Shown one piece after another: positions 24,361-34,505 of a stretch of DNA of 64,000 nucleotides; the stretch's first letter is position 1, and each line of letters opens with the position of its first letter. The notes beneath the pieces are model-generated. The model was not told where the DNA came from. It did not search any database and worked only from the letters and a program-made list of their open reading frames with translations. The DNA lies in contig OU342633.1 in assembly GCA_910589415.1 (NCBI GenBank), positions 4,006,858 through 4,070,857 on the forward strand, in the 5' to 3' direction. The DNA comes from Malachius bipustulatus (Eukaryota; Arthropoda; Insecta; Coleoptera; Melyridae). The translations under genes were made by a program, and so were the position numbers.

Positions 24361-26435
24361 GAGGTAATTCACTTAGAAGTGCATCAGAATTTACCTAATC
24401 TAATAAATGCACGTTTCTATTATTGTTTAAATTTTAGCTGCTTTCCCTCCTCTAAGTAGACATTTCTTGTTAAGAGGGGCGAGGAAGAGGCGGAAATTTT
24501 TGTATCGGTAGGTATACGCAGGAGGCTCATAAGCTACGCCCTGCCCTGTTTTGTCTATCCAGTGGTTAATGTTGTCAGCAGTTGAAATTATGTCCAATTA
24601 GGTGTGTCCAATTTAAGCAGTGTATATCATTTGTCCTCCTGAGCTATCAATTTAATGAGTTCATGTTTATCAGCCAACAGTCGACGCCTCTGTCTAAAAC
24701 AGAGATTTTTATAATTTGGAAGCCACTAGTCATAATCACTTCCTCTTCGTGGAACATATAATCTTGAAACTGAAGAATTCGGGTGAAGACATCAGAATCC
24801 CTCCATTAATTTACGAGTGAGACGATCCAGATCCTCTAAATCTGTGTTTGTTCATTTTACTGTTCCAAAAGAATAAGTCAATGGCCAAAAGTCTGATAGC
24901 GGTGCATAAGTTACCTCGTAATTATTGTGGAACTTGAAATTCAATTTTATTGCTAATCTTAATTTTATATTTGGCACACAAATGAGCCAGTGTGTTATTT
25001 TTGTTATATTTCTACTATTTAATCTCTGAATATACAGTTTATTTATATTGTTACAGTGTCACACTTTATTAATGCCAAATTAAATCTTTAAAATTCTTTA
25101 TTCTCTATCACAACTATACCTTACAACAATAATCTCCAAATTTAAATAGTCAGCTGTTCTCTTTTATTTACACATACACAGACACCTTTAATGCTCTTTC
25201 ACTTCACTTATCAGAAATCACTTTATGTCTTCCTTCTGTCTTTCACTTCCAATTATAACTAACTGCACTCTCCAGCAGCCACGACGGTTCTTATAGTTCC
25301 CTGAGGTGCCATCGAAGACTCTGGCCTATATCTAGACATAACCACGACACAACGCGTGTTCTCATGCATAAAACATGCATAGAACGCAGAACTATTCCGG
25401 TATTTAGTAGAATGTGAGTTACCTTCTTACAGTGGCCTGGCAATATGTCATTCCTGTCATGTCAGCCGAGAACTGTCTCGAATCGAATTTCCGAGTCATA
25501 ACCACAATTTAAAAAGGTAAACAAATACAAGATCTCCAGAAATCACGAAATCCAGAATAATGCGCCATTTTACCAGTTCCTTTATTCGTTATACATAATA
25601 TGTAGGGGCTGGTAAATGTGTTCGATTGTGCACGCTCTTTTTTGTTTTGTTCTTTGTAATTTAGCATTTTTTGTGCTTTAATTGGATACACACTTATCTG
25701 TTGGAAAAATGAAGAATTACTAATAATAAAAGTAATATTAAATCTAATAAATCATGTATCATGATCATGAAATTGCATTGACTTGAGTCGCTTTTTCTTA
25801 GCTTACTCTATTAATACTTATGATATTTAACTTGGACTCTTGTGCGTAAAATTCTAGTACAATGGGTCAAAGAACAGCTCCGAATATGAGACTTTAACTC
25901 ATATTTCATTTACGGGTGTCTTACCTAGTTTTTGTTCTGCGGCTATTGATTGATTTACTCATTTATTTATTGCTTCATCTCAAACGGTTATCGAGCTATG
26001 TTAAGGGGAAGTTTTGATAAGGATCGAAAAAGACGGATCTAATAATCTATCTAGAGTTTTTCATGTTCAATAAGTTGAGTCACTGTTTGCTTGAACTAAT
26101 ATAAATGATGATAGAATAGCCTTGAATCTGATGTTCAAGTACGCAGTTATATCAGAGAATGCAATTTAAAAAATTAAAATTTGGTGGCGAACCACAGAAT
26201 AAAGCTGTGGCAAATAGTATAAACTTGTTTTACAACAGGACAGTTTTTAAAATAGTTGAGCAACTTTCAGTGCAATTTAAAAGTAATTTATCAGCTTTTC
26301 CGAGATACATCATTATCGTAACAAATTTCATTAAAAAATTCCATTAAAAGTTCATAAAGTTACCTCAGACTCAATTAGTCAATAAAATTATTACCTATAT
26401 ATATTTAATAATTACTAATAATGATAATGTTAATC
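24361..26435. other. No gene recognised
   Basis: Only weak open frames (for example 25509-25691 minus and 26159-26347 plus). No element ends seen. Confidence 0.4.
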
Positions 26436-26533
26436 GAGCGGTGAAATTAAAAATGCAAAAATAATTTTAACGGGCATTTCGCTCTAACCTAGGGCTTCCT
26501 GTGGCAGACCTGACACGTATAACCATCCAGTCA

Positions 26534-26597
26534 TCTCGAAGCTGTAGACAACGCTGTTTCGGTCTCTTTATGACCTCATTAGTACAGCACATCGAGA
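26534..26597 (-). ncRNA. Hammerhead ribozyme motif, probably inactive copy
   Basis: Reading minus: outer stem I, GCTGTA, CTAATGA, GGTC-ATAAAGA-GACC, GAAA, CAGCGTTG, TC, TACAGC, outer stem I. All helices are as in the plus copy at 27249, but the core is CTAATGA instead of CTGATGA. The changed G is an invariant core base in hammerheads, so cleavage is expected to be lost. Confidence 0.75.
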
Positions 26598-27248
26598 AAT
26601 AACTAGAGGATGCATGCCAGGCCAGTCCAGGAAGCCAACTTATAAATGAAGAATTGGCACGGAACTCCGTGACTTCAAAAGTTGGTTGTTATCTACCGAC
26701 GGAGACAAGAACTAACGGCAGCACGCTGCTAGCTTTGTGTTCATCGGGAATAGGCAGCCCACAGTTCGGGGCATTACCATCCGTCGGGCGGTGCTAGCAA
26801 TCTACCGATAGATGTCTCTCATCAAGCCCAAGATTATTACAATAATAATAATACTAATCAAGCGGTGAATTATAAATTCAAAAATAATTTTAACGGGCAT
26901 TTCGCTCTAACCTAGGGCTTCCTGAGGCAGATTTTTTTTTCATTTTTTGCATTTTTGCATTTTTAATTTCACCGCTCGATTAACATTATCATTATTAGTA
27001 ATAAGCATGGGCTTTGATGAGAGACATCTATCGGTAGCTAGCTACCACCGCCCGACGGAAGGTAATGCCCCGAACTGTGGGCTGCCTATTCCCGATGGAC
27101 ATAAAGCTAGCAGCGTGTTGCCGTTAGTTCTTGTCTCCGTCGGTAGATGGCAACCAACTTTTGAAGTCACGGAGTTCCGTGTCAATTCTTCATTTATAAG
27201 TTGGCTTCCTGGGACCTGGACTGGCCTGGCATGCATCCTCTAGTTATT

Positions 27249-27312
27249 TCTCAATGTGCTGTACTGATGAGGTCATAAAGAGACCGAAACAGCGTTGTCT
27301 ACAGCTTCGAGA
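27249..27312 (+). ncRNA. Type I hammerhead ribozyme motif with intact core
   Basis: Stem I: GCTGTA (27258-27263) pairs perfectly with TACAGC (27300-27305), with an outer helix TCTC/GAGA beyond an internal loop (AATGT/TTC). Core CTGATGA at 27264-27270. Stem II is GGTC/GACC closed by loop ATAAAGA (27271-27285). Core GAAA at 27286-27289. Stem III is only A-U, C-G, A-U with a GCGT loop. The predicted cleavage is after C27299 in GTC|T. All invariant core positions of the hammerhead family are present. The very short stem III is the form described for minimal hammerheads of Penelope-like elements and retrozymes, which can favour dimeric action. Confidence 0.85.
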
Positions 27313-27405
27313 TGACTGGATGGCTCTGCGTGTCAGGTCTGCCTCAGGAAGCCCTAGGTTAGAGCGAAATGCCCGTTAAAATTATTTTTTCATTTTTAAT
27401 AATTA

Positions 27406-27678
27406 CTATATTATTTATTTCTACTCAACACACACAAATTATTTAACTAATTGTTTATTTGCAGCTAATGTTACCCTATTTAGGTATCTACATTTTGTAT
27501 ATGCATTAAGTAGCAGTAGGTAGTAGCACTTGTATTTACACCGCTTCGCTTCCACTTTATAACAGAAGACACAGTTCCTCGGACAAGCGATTTTACATCG
27601 AACTGTTAATAGTCCAGTAAAATTAGGATTTGATAATAATATTGATAATAATAATAAATTTTAAAAATAAATTAAATA
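27406..27678. other. AT-rich spacer
   Basis: Nothing recognised. Confidence 0.4.
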
Positions 27679-29030
27679 TACAGAGTTATGCAAATTTCAT
27701 GGTGCCAGGCCAGTATTGGGATATCCTAAACCATAAGAGATACAGGGTTGCTTAAATTAGAGAAAAGTTGCGCTATTTTGTGGCCATCTTGCATCTGCGA
27801 AGACAATGAAGATACCTATGACCATTCCTGAATTATCCTGAAAAAACTGAAAAACTTCAATTCTTTATTTTCTTAATTGCTCCCTTATTATTCAAAGTTT
27901 CAATTTGAAAGTTTGCGAATTGACAGTGTTTGACATTCGGCATCTGTTAGTGTCACTCGATTGTTTTTACGCCTACTAGTTTCGAAGATATCATAGTCAA
28001 CTTTTGTTTTTCTTATTGGAATTTCTTATACGCCATATTGGAATTTTACAACATTCAGTAGAGAAAAAAAAATGCAATCAACTGATGTATCACACTTGTA
28101 CATTTTAAGGAAAAAAATTAAAAATCGAAATAACATTATTTGAAAAAATTATAAATTGTTGAACAGAATAAAAAATTTTAATTAATGACTTTATCAATGT
28201 TGTAAATGCTCAAAGTGACCCCTTCCGTTTTCTAGACATAGTGCCGTTATTCTGAAAATATCATTTGCCGATTTTCGTACGACATTCTCCGGAATTAATT
28301 GGATTGATTCCACGATGCGATCTCGCAAATCTGCAGCATTTGCAACAGGTCTGGAGTAGACTTTATTCTTTAAATATCCTCATAAATAAAAATCGAGTGG
28401 ATTTAAGTTCGGGGACCTGGCAGGCCAACGCACTGGACCATTAGTGCCAATCCACCTTTGTCCGAACATTTGAGTTAGAAACTGAACAACCAAGACAAAA
28501 TTATGAGCGGGGGCACCGTCCTGCTGGAACCAAATGGCGTGAGTATCATTCACTGAAAAGTCATCTAACAAGGGTTCAATGTGGTCTCTCAAAAGGGCTG
28601 AGTAATTTCTTCCGTTCAGGCGTTCTTCCAGAAAAAATAGTCCCAAAATCCGGCCATTGAAAATGCCACACCAGACGTTAACCGAGAACCTAACTTGATG
28701 ACGGGATTCTCTCTTGACGTTTGGGTTCTCTCTGGCCCAATAATGTTCATTTTTGCGGTTGAATAGGCCGTTGTTTGTAAATAGGGACTCATCAGTCCAC
28801 AAAACCTTCAATGGAAAACGTATCTCATTGTCAATCTGGTTCTGAACTCAATGAGAAAATTCAACCCGTCTAGCATAATCTTCTTGAATAATTCCCTGTA
28901 CTACATGGTAGTGATAAGGGTGTAATTTCTCTTTTCTAAGTATACGACGATTCGGTGGTGGAAATACTTGGGTTGATCTTATGGTTTAGGATATCCCAAT
29001 ACTGGCACCATGAAATTTGCATAACCCTGT
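27679..29030 (-). mobile_element. Mariner-like element with DD41D transposase remnant
   Basis: The termini are inverted repeats of about 53 bp: left TACAGAGTTATGCAAATTTC...CCTAAACCATAAG, right its complement ending in CATAACCCTGT. It carries a minus-strand transposase remnant (28194-28978) directly inside the right repeat and about 500 bp of 3' noncoding sequence on the left. That noncoding part opens with a second internal end (AGATACAGGGTTGCTTAAAT). It is the same sequence as the arms of the palindromes at 31098 and, more distantly, 22663 and 44002. The right end directly abuts the next palindrome, with the shared TACA lost. Confidence 0.8.
28194..28978 (-). pseudogene. Tc1/mariner-superfamily transposase, DD41D, broken
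   Basis: From the right TIR inward: PPPNRRILRKEKLHPYHYH (end of the DNA-binding region), an in-frame TGA, LKVLWTDESLF (first catalytic Asp), VNVWCGIF, WFQQDGAPAH (second Asp), RWPARSPNLNPLDFYL (third Asp), a second in-frame TGA, LKNKVYSRPV, and GRGHFEHLQH before a normal stop at 28194. I count 41 residues between the second and third catalytic Asp (DD41D), the spacing of the rosa-like group. Both TGA codons replace a position where this family has Trp, so each is one G-to-A change. About 90 N-terminal residues with the first helix-turn-helix are missing. Confidence 0.8.
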
Positions 29031-29864
29031 GGGTAAGTCATTGATATGGGAAAGCTCGATTGCACCTACACCAATAAAGATATCGAAATGAACCAAAAAG
29101 GGCTGTAAATGGGAGGGTAAAGTGCAGTTTGTAAAATTATTTTCAGATACACAGGATGGCCCAATACCGCTGTACGCCATACAACTTTGTTATTTTAAAT
29201 AGGACACCCTCTATATTATTACATTTTCATATTGTTTGAGAAAAGTAAAAAAGAATGGTTTGTAAAGTTGAAGTTTGTAATGAGCAATTTATGAGTTATA
29301 AACAAATGAAAATCGCGATTTTTCATTTTCAAAGCAGCTTATATTGAAAACGGCTCGAGATATGGAAAAACGGTTTACATGTCCCTATCTTAATTTTTAA
29401 TTTGGTATCCTATCATGTAGCTGAAATTTTTATACCGGGTGATGAAAATAATCAAATTTTTTACCACTCTGTATAAAAATTTCATCCATCCAATAGGATA
29501 CCGCTTGAAAAGTTAAGATAGGAACATGTAAACCGTTTTTCCATATCTCGAGCCGTTTTCAATATAAGCTGCTTTGTAAATGAAAAATCGTGATTTTCAT
29601 TTGTTTATAACTCATAAATCGCTCATTACAAACTTCAACTTTACAAACCATTCTTTTTTACTTTTTTCCAATAATCTGAAGATGTAATAATATACAGGGT
29701 GTCCTACTTAAAATAACAAAGTTGTATGGCGTACAGCGATACAACGATACAGCGGTACAACATGTAAATGGGGCCTCCCATTTACAGCCCTTTTTTGGTT
29801 CATTTCGATATCTTTAATGGTGTAGGTGCAATCGAGCTTTCCCATATCAATGACTTACCCTGTA
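29031..29864. mobile_element. Palindromic MITE, GTAAGTCATTGATATGG ends
   Basis: Left arm GGGTAAGTCATTGATATGGG...CTACACCAATAAAGATATCG; right arm is its complement ending ...TGACTTACCCTGTA. Mirrored inner blocks include TACAGCCC/GGGCTGTA, ATACAACTTTGTTATTTTAA, the GAGTTATAAACAAATGAAAATCG block and AAAACGG...ACATGTCCCTATCTTAA. The centre is near 29460 with GGGTGATGAAAAT / ACCACTCTGTATA. The first bases at the left junction are lost against the neighbouring element. Confidence 0.8.
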
Positions 29865-29866
29865 TA

Positions 29867-30743
29867 TACAGGGTGTCCCAGCTTATTCGAAGCGGTCTCT
29901 GTAGGCCAGACGATGGATTTAAAAAAAAAAAAATTTGCAGATTCAAGTACAGGATCATAATGGCCATAATTTAAACTTATTTTGGAGTATACAGAGTGTC
30001 CCATATGACTGTGGCATATCAAAGTTATGTTTTTTTAAATGGAATGCCCCTACGTTATTGCATTTTTAGATTGTCTGAGAAGAGAAAATAAGATTGGCTT
30101 TAGCAGTTGGTGTTTAAATTCAGAAGTTTTTGAGTTATAAACAAGTGAAAATCGTCATTTTTCAAGTTCAAGGCCCTGTACAACGAAAACGGCTGAAGAT
30201 AGAGAAAAACGGCTTACATGTCCCTATTTTAACTTTTCATGTACTATCCTATGATGTATATGAAATGTTTATACAGGGTGATAAAAAATTTGAAAAATTC
30301 TGAGATTTCTCCACGCGTCGCCAAATAAAAAAATCAAAGAAAGTAAAAATTTAAAAAAAAGGATAGTACATAAAAAGTTAAAATAGGGACATGTAAGCCG
30401 TTTTTCTCTATCTTGAACCGTTTTCGTTGTACAGGGCTTTGAACTTGAAAAATGACGATTTTCACTTGTTTATAACTCAAAAACTTCTGAATTTAAACAC
30501 CAACTGTAAAAGCCAATCCTATTTTCTCTTCTCAGACAATCTAGAAATGCAATAACATAGGAGCATTCCATTTAAAAAAACATAACTTTGATATGCCACT
30601 GTCATATGGGACACTCTGTATACTCCAAAATAATTTTAAATTATGGCCATTGTGATTCTGTACTTGAATTTTCAAAAAGTTTTTTGAAAAAGTCCATCGT
30701 TTGGCCTACAGAGACCGCTTCGAATAAGCTGGGACACCCTGTA
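29867..30743. mobile_element. Palindromic MITE, TACAGGGTGTCCCAGC ends, TA duplication
   Basis: TACAGGGTGTCCCAGCTTAT at the left is matched by its complement ending at 30743; TA flanks both sides (29865-29866 and 30744-30745). Concentric blocks run inward: GAAGCGGTCTCTGTAGGCC, CAGAGTGTCCCATATGAC, ATTGCATTTTTAGATTGTCTG, and AACGAAAACGGCT...ACATGTCCCTATTTTAACTTTT. The centre, near 30320, is not symmetric. Partial copies occur at 40160 and 45938. Confidence 0.85.
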
Positions 30744-30885
30744 TATTAATAATCTAGGTACAGCAGCTAAGCAACTCCTTTGTTCACTCGGTGCCCTTCC
30801 TTTGCCAACCGGGATTCCACCTCAAGAGGCAGGAAGGACCAATGAACCGGACACCGAGGAAGTATCATCCGTCACTTAACCAGTA
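30744..30885. other. Short spacer holding the LINE target duplication
   Basis: It contains TCACTTAACCAGTA at 30872-30885, repeated at 32457-32470 as the target-site duplication of the LINE fragment in between. Confidence 0.6.
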
Positions 30886-32456
30886 TCTACCTGGTACTGG
30901 TATTTGGTATTTTAACTAAATGTGAGAGATGGTTTATGGTATATACCAGTACCTAGTTTAGTTTAGTTATATAATGAGTGGGTCGATTAGTGACACCTCC
31001 ACTGCGACCAAGCGGTCTATTGTGGCTCACACCTACTTTACAAGTACTTTACATCCACTCTAGCAGGCCACTGCTTTTTAAAAAGCTAATGACCTTATAC
31101 AGGGTTATGAAAATTTCATGGTGCCAGTATTGGGATATCCTAAACCATAAGAGATACAGGGTTGCTTAAATTAGAGAAAAGTTGCGCTATTTTATGGCCA
31201 TCTCGAATCCGTCAAAACATGCAAGATATCTGTGACCGTTCCTGAAATATCCTGAAAAAACTGAAAAATCGAGAAATCTTATTTTTGGAATATCTTTCTT
31301 ACCATTGGAAATTAATAAATAATTTTTTGTAGCCTTACATAAGCCGTTATAAGCTATTTATCTGACGTTTCAAAAATTTTCACAGCCGACTAGATCCCAG
31401 AGTTTTCATAGTCAACTTTCGTTTTTCTTATGGCCGCCATATTATTTTTTTATGTCGTTTGATAAGAAAAAAATAATGGAAACCAAAAACTAATAAACTT
31501 CAAAAAATAACTTTCAAAAATTTTTGGTTCTTCTTTTTTTTCTAAAAAAAGACAACTTTTTAGATTGAATATCACAGAGAAATTAACAACCTATAAGGAA
31601 AGCAGTATGACTTCATATTGGCCTATTTCAGTTAAGAACTATCTGTTTTTCTTTGAAAAAAGAAGAATAAAAATTTTCCAATTTTTTTTCTAAAATTTAT
31701 TAATTTTTGGTTTCCATTATTTTTTTCTTATCGAACGACATAAAAAAATAATATGGCGGCCATAAGAAAAACGAAAGTTGACTATGAAAACTCTGGGATC
31801 TAGTCGGCTGTGAAAATTTTTGAAACGTCAGATAAATAGCTTATAACGGCTTATGTAAGGCTACAAAAAATTATTTATTAATTTCCAATGGTAAGAAAGA
31901 TATTCCAAAAATAAGATTTCTCGATTTTTCAGTTTTTTCAGGATATTTCAGGAACGGTCACAGATATCTTGCATGTTTTGACGGATTCGAGATGGCCATA
32001 AAATAGCGCAGCTTTTCTCTAATTTAAGCAACCCTGTATCTCTTATGGTTTAGGATATCCCAATACTGACACCATGAAATTTGCATAACCCTGTATAGTT
32101 GGTGTGAATGTATCCAGGTCTCTTGGAGAGAGGAATACTCTTCCGAACGTTGAGTACCTGGTTCTTCCCAAGGCGGGGCAGTTGCATAGAACATGCTCTG
32201 CTGTTTCTACATCCTCCAAACACAGGCGACATTCTGCGTTATCGGCTAGATTCATGCTGTGTAAGTGGTGGTTCACTTTGCAGTGTCCTGTGTATAGGCC
32301 TATTAGGGCCCTTAGGTCAGTAATTTTGAGTTCCAGTAGCTTTTTAGCTCTGTTTCTCGAGGGTCCCTCAATGAAGGTCTTAGAGTGAGTTAATCCTGGT
32401 AGAGTTTGCCAGTACCGAAGTACCTTATTTTCCGCCCAGGTGTCTATTGTTGTTTT
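30886..32456 (-). mobile_element. 5'-truncated LINE tail with 14-bp target duplication
   Basis: It is flanked by TCACTTAACCAGTA on both sides. On the minus strand, from 32450 down, it reads TTIDTWAENKVLRYWQ..., RAKKLLELKITDLRALIG, LYTGHCKVNHHLHSMNLADN, then AECRLCLEDVETAEHVLCNC: the stretch after RNase H and the CCHC knuckle that end ORF2 of I/R1/Jockey-type LINEs. The palindromic MITE at 31098-32095 then interrupts it. The remaining 3' UTR (31097 to 30886) includes ACAATAGACCGCTTGGTCGC, matching the 3' end of the deleted LINE at 60841. The LINE arrived first and the MITE later. Confidence 0.75.
31098..32095. mobile_element. Palindromic MITE inside the LINE tail, TA duplication
   Basis: TACAGGGTTATGAAAATTTC...CCTAAACCATAAGAG at the left; its complement ends at 32095; TA on each side (31096-31097 and 32096-32097). 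A second end, TACAGGGTTGCTTAAAT, starts about 55 bp inside each arm. The rest of each arm (GTGGCC/ATGGCCATCTCGAATCCG, GCAAGATATCTGTGACCG, CATAGTCAACTTTCGTTTTT) repeats the 3' noncoding side of the DD41D element at 27679, here present twice in opposite directions. No coding sequence. Confidence 0.85.
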
Positions 32457-32470
32457 TCACTTAACCAGTA

Positions 32471-32725
32471 GCACCAACACCACTTATCACCAACACCAGG
32501 CCAGTAATAGTAACATACCAGCAATGGGGCAATGATCCAGGCGCTCCAGGCAGATTCATTCACGTGGAGCTGTGTTGAACCCGTTTTATGAGACAGGGAG
32601 CATCACCACCTGTTTCACTAAGTTGAATTATTCCATCCTTCACTTGTTTGTTTTGTTTTCAATTGTTTAATTAATTTTCAAAATCTTAAATAGTTTCCAT
32701 AATTTTTTCTTTCGTAATAAATTAA
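32471..32725. other. No gene seen
   Basis: Short spacer between the LINE target duplication and the next transposon. Nothing recognised. Confidence 0.4.
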
Positions 32726-32899
32726 CCCAAGTCAAGTTAGCCACGCTTCGGCCAGCCACGCTTTCGGCCAGGGAGAGAAAAAATATAATTATAGAGGGAC
32801 TTAGAATAATTTCCGACAATTTTTTATTTTTTTTTTGTTTTTTCTGGCTGAAATGGACGGGAATGTATTGTTTTGCTTTATGTAACTGAAATAATCGTA

Positions 32900-33180
32900 T
32901 GTTAGTCGACCGGGTAAAAGTAAATCACACTTCTTTAGAAATAATTTAATGATGAAACAAAAATAATTAAATGTACGAATTGATATGAAAACAAACTTCT
33001 TAACGTCTTAATACTCTTCTTAATTAATTATTATCTACTTCCCCTTTTTCAACTGACGTCTATCATGCATCGACTCGCACTCTGTGTCTACTGCTCCTTC
33101 ATTACGCTCGGCCCTTCTCCCGACCTGACTGCCTCTACTGCTCGTTTCTGATTTCTGGTGATCGGCATTTTCACATAACA
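32900..33180 (-). repeat. 3' LTR (element on minus strand)
   Basis: 281 bp; TG...CA ends on the minus strand with 5-bp inverted tips. The integrase frame runs 93 bases into it. Confidence 0.9.
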
Positions 33181-34503
33181 TTCGGCCTCACTACCATCGG
33201 GGTCGTCCTCGGCACCATCACCCTCGCTGTCACTGTCCTGTTCCGGATCTAGGCGACACCACGGCTTCATTAGGTCAGATGCAAAGACTGACTTGAATGG
33301 TCTTTGGGTTCGTTGAGCCCCAGGAATATCTTTAATCAAGTAGCGGTCATTTTCTAAGACTGCTGCAACTTCATATGGACCCTTGTACTTCGGCATCAAT
33401 TTCCTTGATTCTCCTGTAGCACTCGCTTCTCTTCTAACCAATACTAGATATCCTTCTTCATACTTCTTCGGCTTCTTATGCTTCGAATCGAACCACTTCT
33501 TGCTCTTTTCCTGTTGCTTCTCTATATTCTGCAGTGCGTCTATTCTTAATTCGTCGATGTCTTCTTCTCTTCTGTTCCCTTCATTCAGGGCCAGCATTAA
33601 CTGATTTTGAACGGCGTTACGCGGATGATATCCGAATAATAGTTCATTAGGCGTCTTTTTCGTAGTTGCATTCGGCAAGTCATTTAAAGCAAATTGAATA
33701 TTCTTCAAGCTTCTTTCCCAATCTTTTCCGCTTTTCTCATTGCACGTGGTAGTTAGGGCGGTCAATAAAGTTTGGTTATGTCTCTCGACTTGTCCATTCG
33801 CTCTTGGACTACAAGTGGCATTCTTTACATGAACTATCTGGTTAAGTTCACAGAAGTTTTCAAATTCTTTTGAAGTAAAAGCGGTACCTCTGTCGGTTAT
33901 CAATCTGATAGGAGTACCAAAATAAGAAAAGATCTCCGTTAACACTGTTATCACTGGTTTCGTCTTTGTCGACTTTACAGCCTTAATTACTGAATACTTC
34001 GTAAAATTGTCTTGGTAAAGCAAGACATAATCATGTCGACTACTGCTTTTTACAAATGGTCCTAGATGATCCAAATTAACGGTATGGAATGGTAAAGGTA
34101 TTCTTTCGATAATATGCATCTCACCTTCTGATTTTCCCTTTTCTGTTTTGTGATAAGCACATCGGATACAACTGGCTATATAATTTATCACCTTCTTTCT
34201 CATTCTTGGAAACCAGAATTTTCTCTTGACATAATTCAGAGTCTTATCTACACCGAAATGTCCCATATTATCATGTGCAGACTGAATTACCTTCCAGCGT
34301 ATGCCTCGTGGTACCACCCATTTTAAATCACCATCTATATTTCTGTAAAGTCTATTATCTTCTATTGTGTAGTCTTTGGTTAACTGAACTTCCTCTGGCG
34401 TTTTATTTTTCTTCTTCAGCGTCATATATATTCTCTGGATATCTTCATCTTGTAGTTGCATGGTAAGTAGCCAATCATCTTCTTCGATGCGGAAAGTATA
34501 CAC
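33088..34503 (-). CDS. Integrase of a Ty3/gypsy-type element
   Basis: 471 residues from the first Met; the frame is open further upstream and includes PYRLPYA joined to LSRRP. An HHCC zinc domain (H77, H82, C112, C115) is followed by the catalytic core D145 (NLDHLGPF), D204 (LITDRGTAF) and E240 (RANGQVERHN), with 35 residues between the last two as expected for D,D35E integrases. Then comes a GYHPRNAV-type region and a C-terminal GPYEVAAVLENDRYLIK module. The C-terminus runs into the 3' LTR. It is in a different frame from gag-protease. This integrase looks intact. Confidence 0.85.
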   Translation of the reverse strand: MYTFRIEEDDWLLTMQLQDEDIQRIYMTLKKKNKTPEEVQLTKDYTIEDNRLYRNIDGDLKWVVPRGIRWKVIQSAHDNMGHFGVDKTLNYVKRKFWFPRMRKKVINYIASCIRCAYHKTEKGKSEGEMHIIERIPLPFHTVNLDHLGPFVKSSSRHDYVLLYQDNFTKYSVIKAVKSTKTKPVITVLTEIFSYFGTPIRLITDRGTAFTSKEFENFCELNQIVHVKNATCSPRANGQVERHNQTLLTALTTTCNEKSGKDWERSLKNIQFALNDLPNATTKKTPNELLFGYHPRNAVQNQLMLALNEGNRREEDIDELRIDALQNIEKQQEKSKKWFDSKHKKPKKYEEGYLVLVRREASATGESRKLMPKYKGPYEVAAVLENDRYLIKDIPGAQRTQRPFKSVFASDLMKPWCRLDPEQDSDSEGDGAEDDPDGSEAECYVKMPITRNQKRAVEAVRSGEGPSVMKEQ

Positions 34504-34505
34504 TT

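Larger units (their letters stand above)
26436..27405. repeat. Hammerhead-bearing repeat, 423-bp unit, one inverted copy
   Basis: On the minus strand there is a head-to-tail array of one full unit plus a partial: the block ACGGGCATTTCGCTCTAACC occurs at 26470 and again at 26893, giving a 423-bp period. A third, full unit lies in the opposite orientation at about 26960-27405, so the whole forms a large inverted repeat around a spacer at about 26930-26975. Each full unit carries a hammerhead motif (listed separately). No open frame of note. The format, a short tandem unit each with a type I hammerhead, matches animal retrozymes and ribozyme satellites; the precise class is inference. Confidence 0.75.

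Noticed and set aside
28793..28830. CTGATGAGTCC on the minus strand as a third hammerhead
   Set aside because: There is no GAAA after the second stem-II strand, and the bases encode the conserved TDESLF of the transposase.
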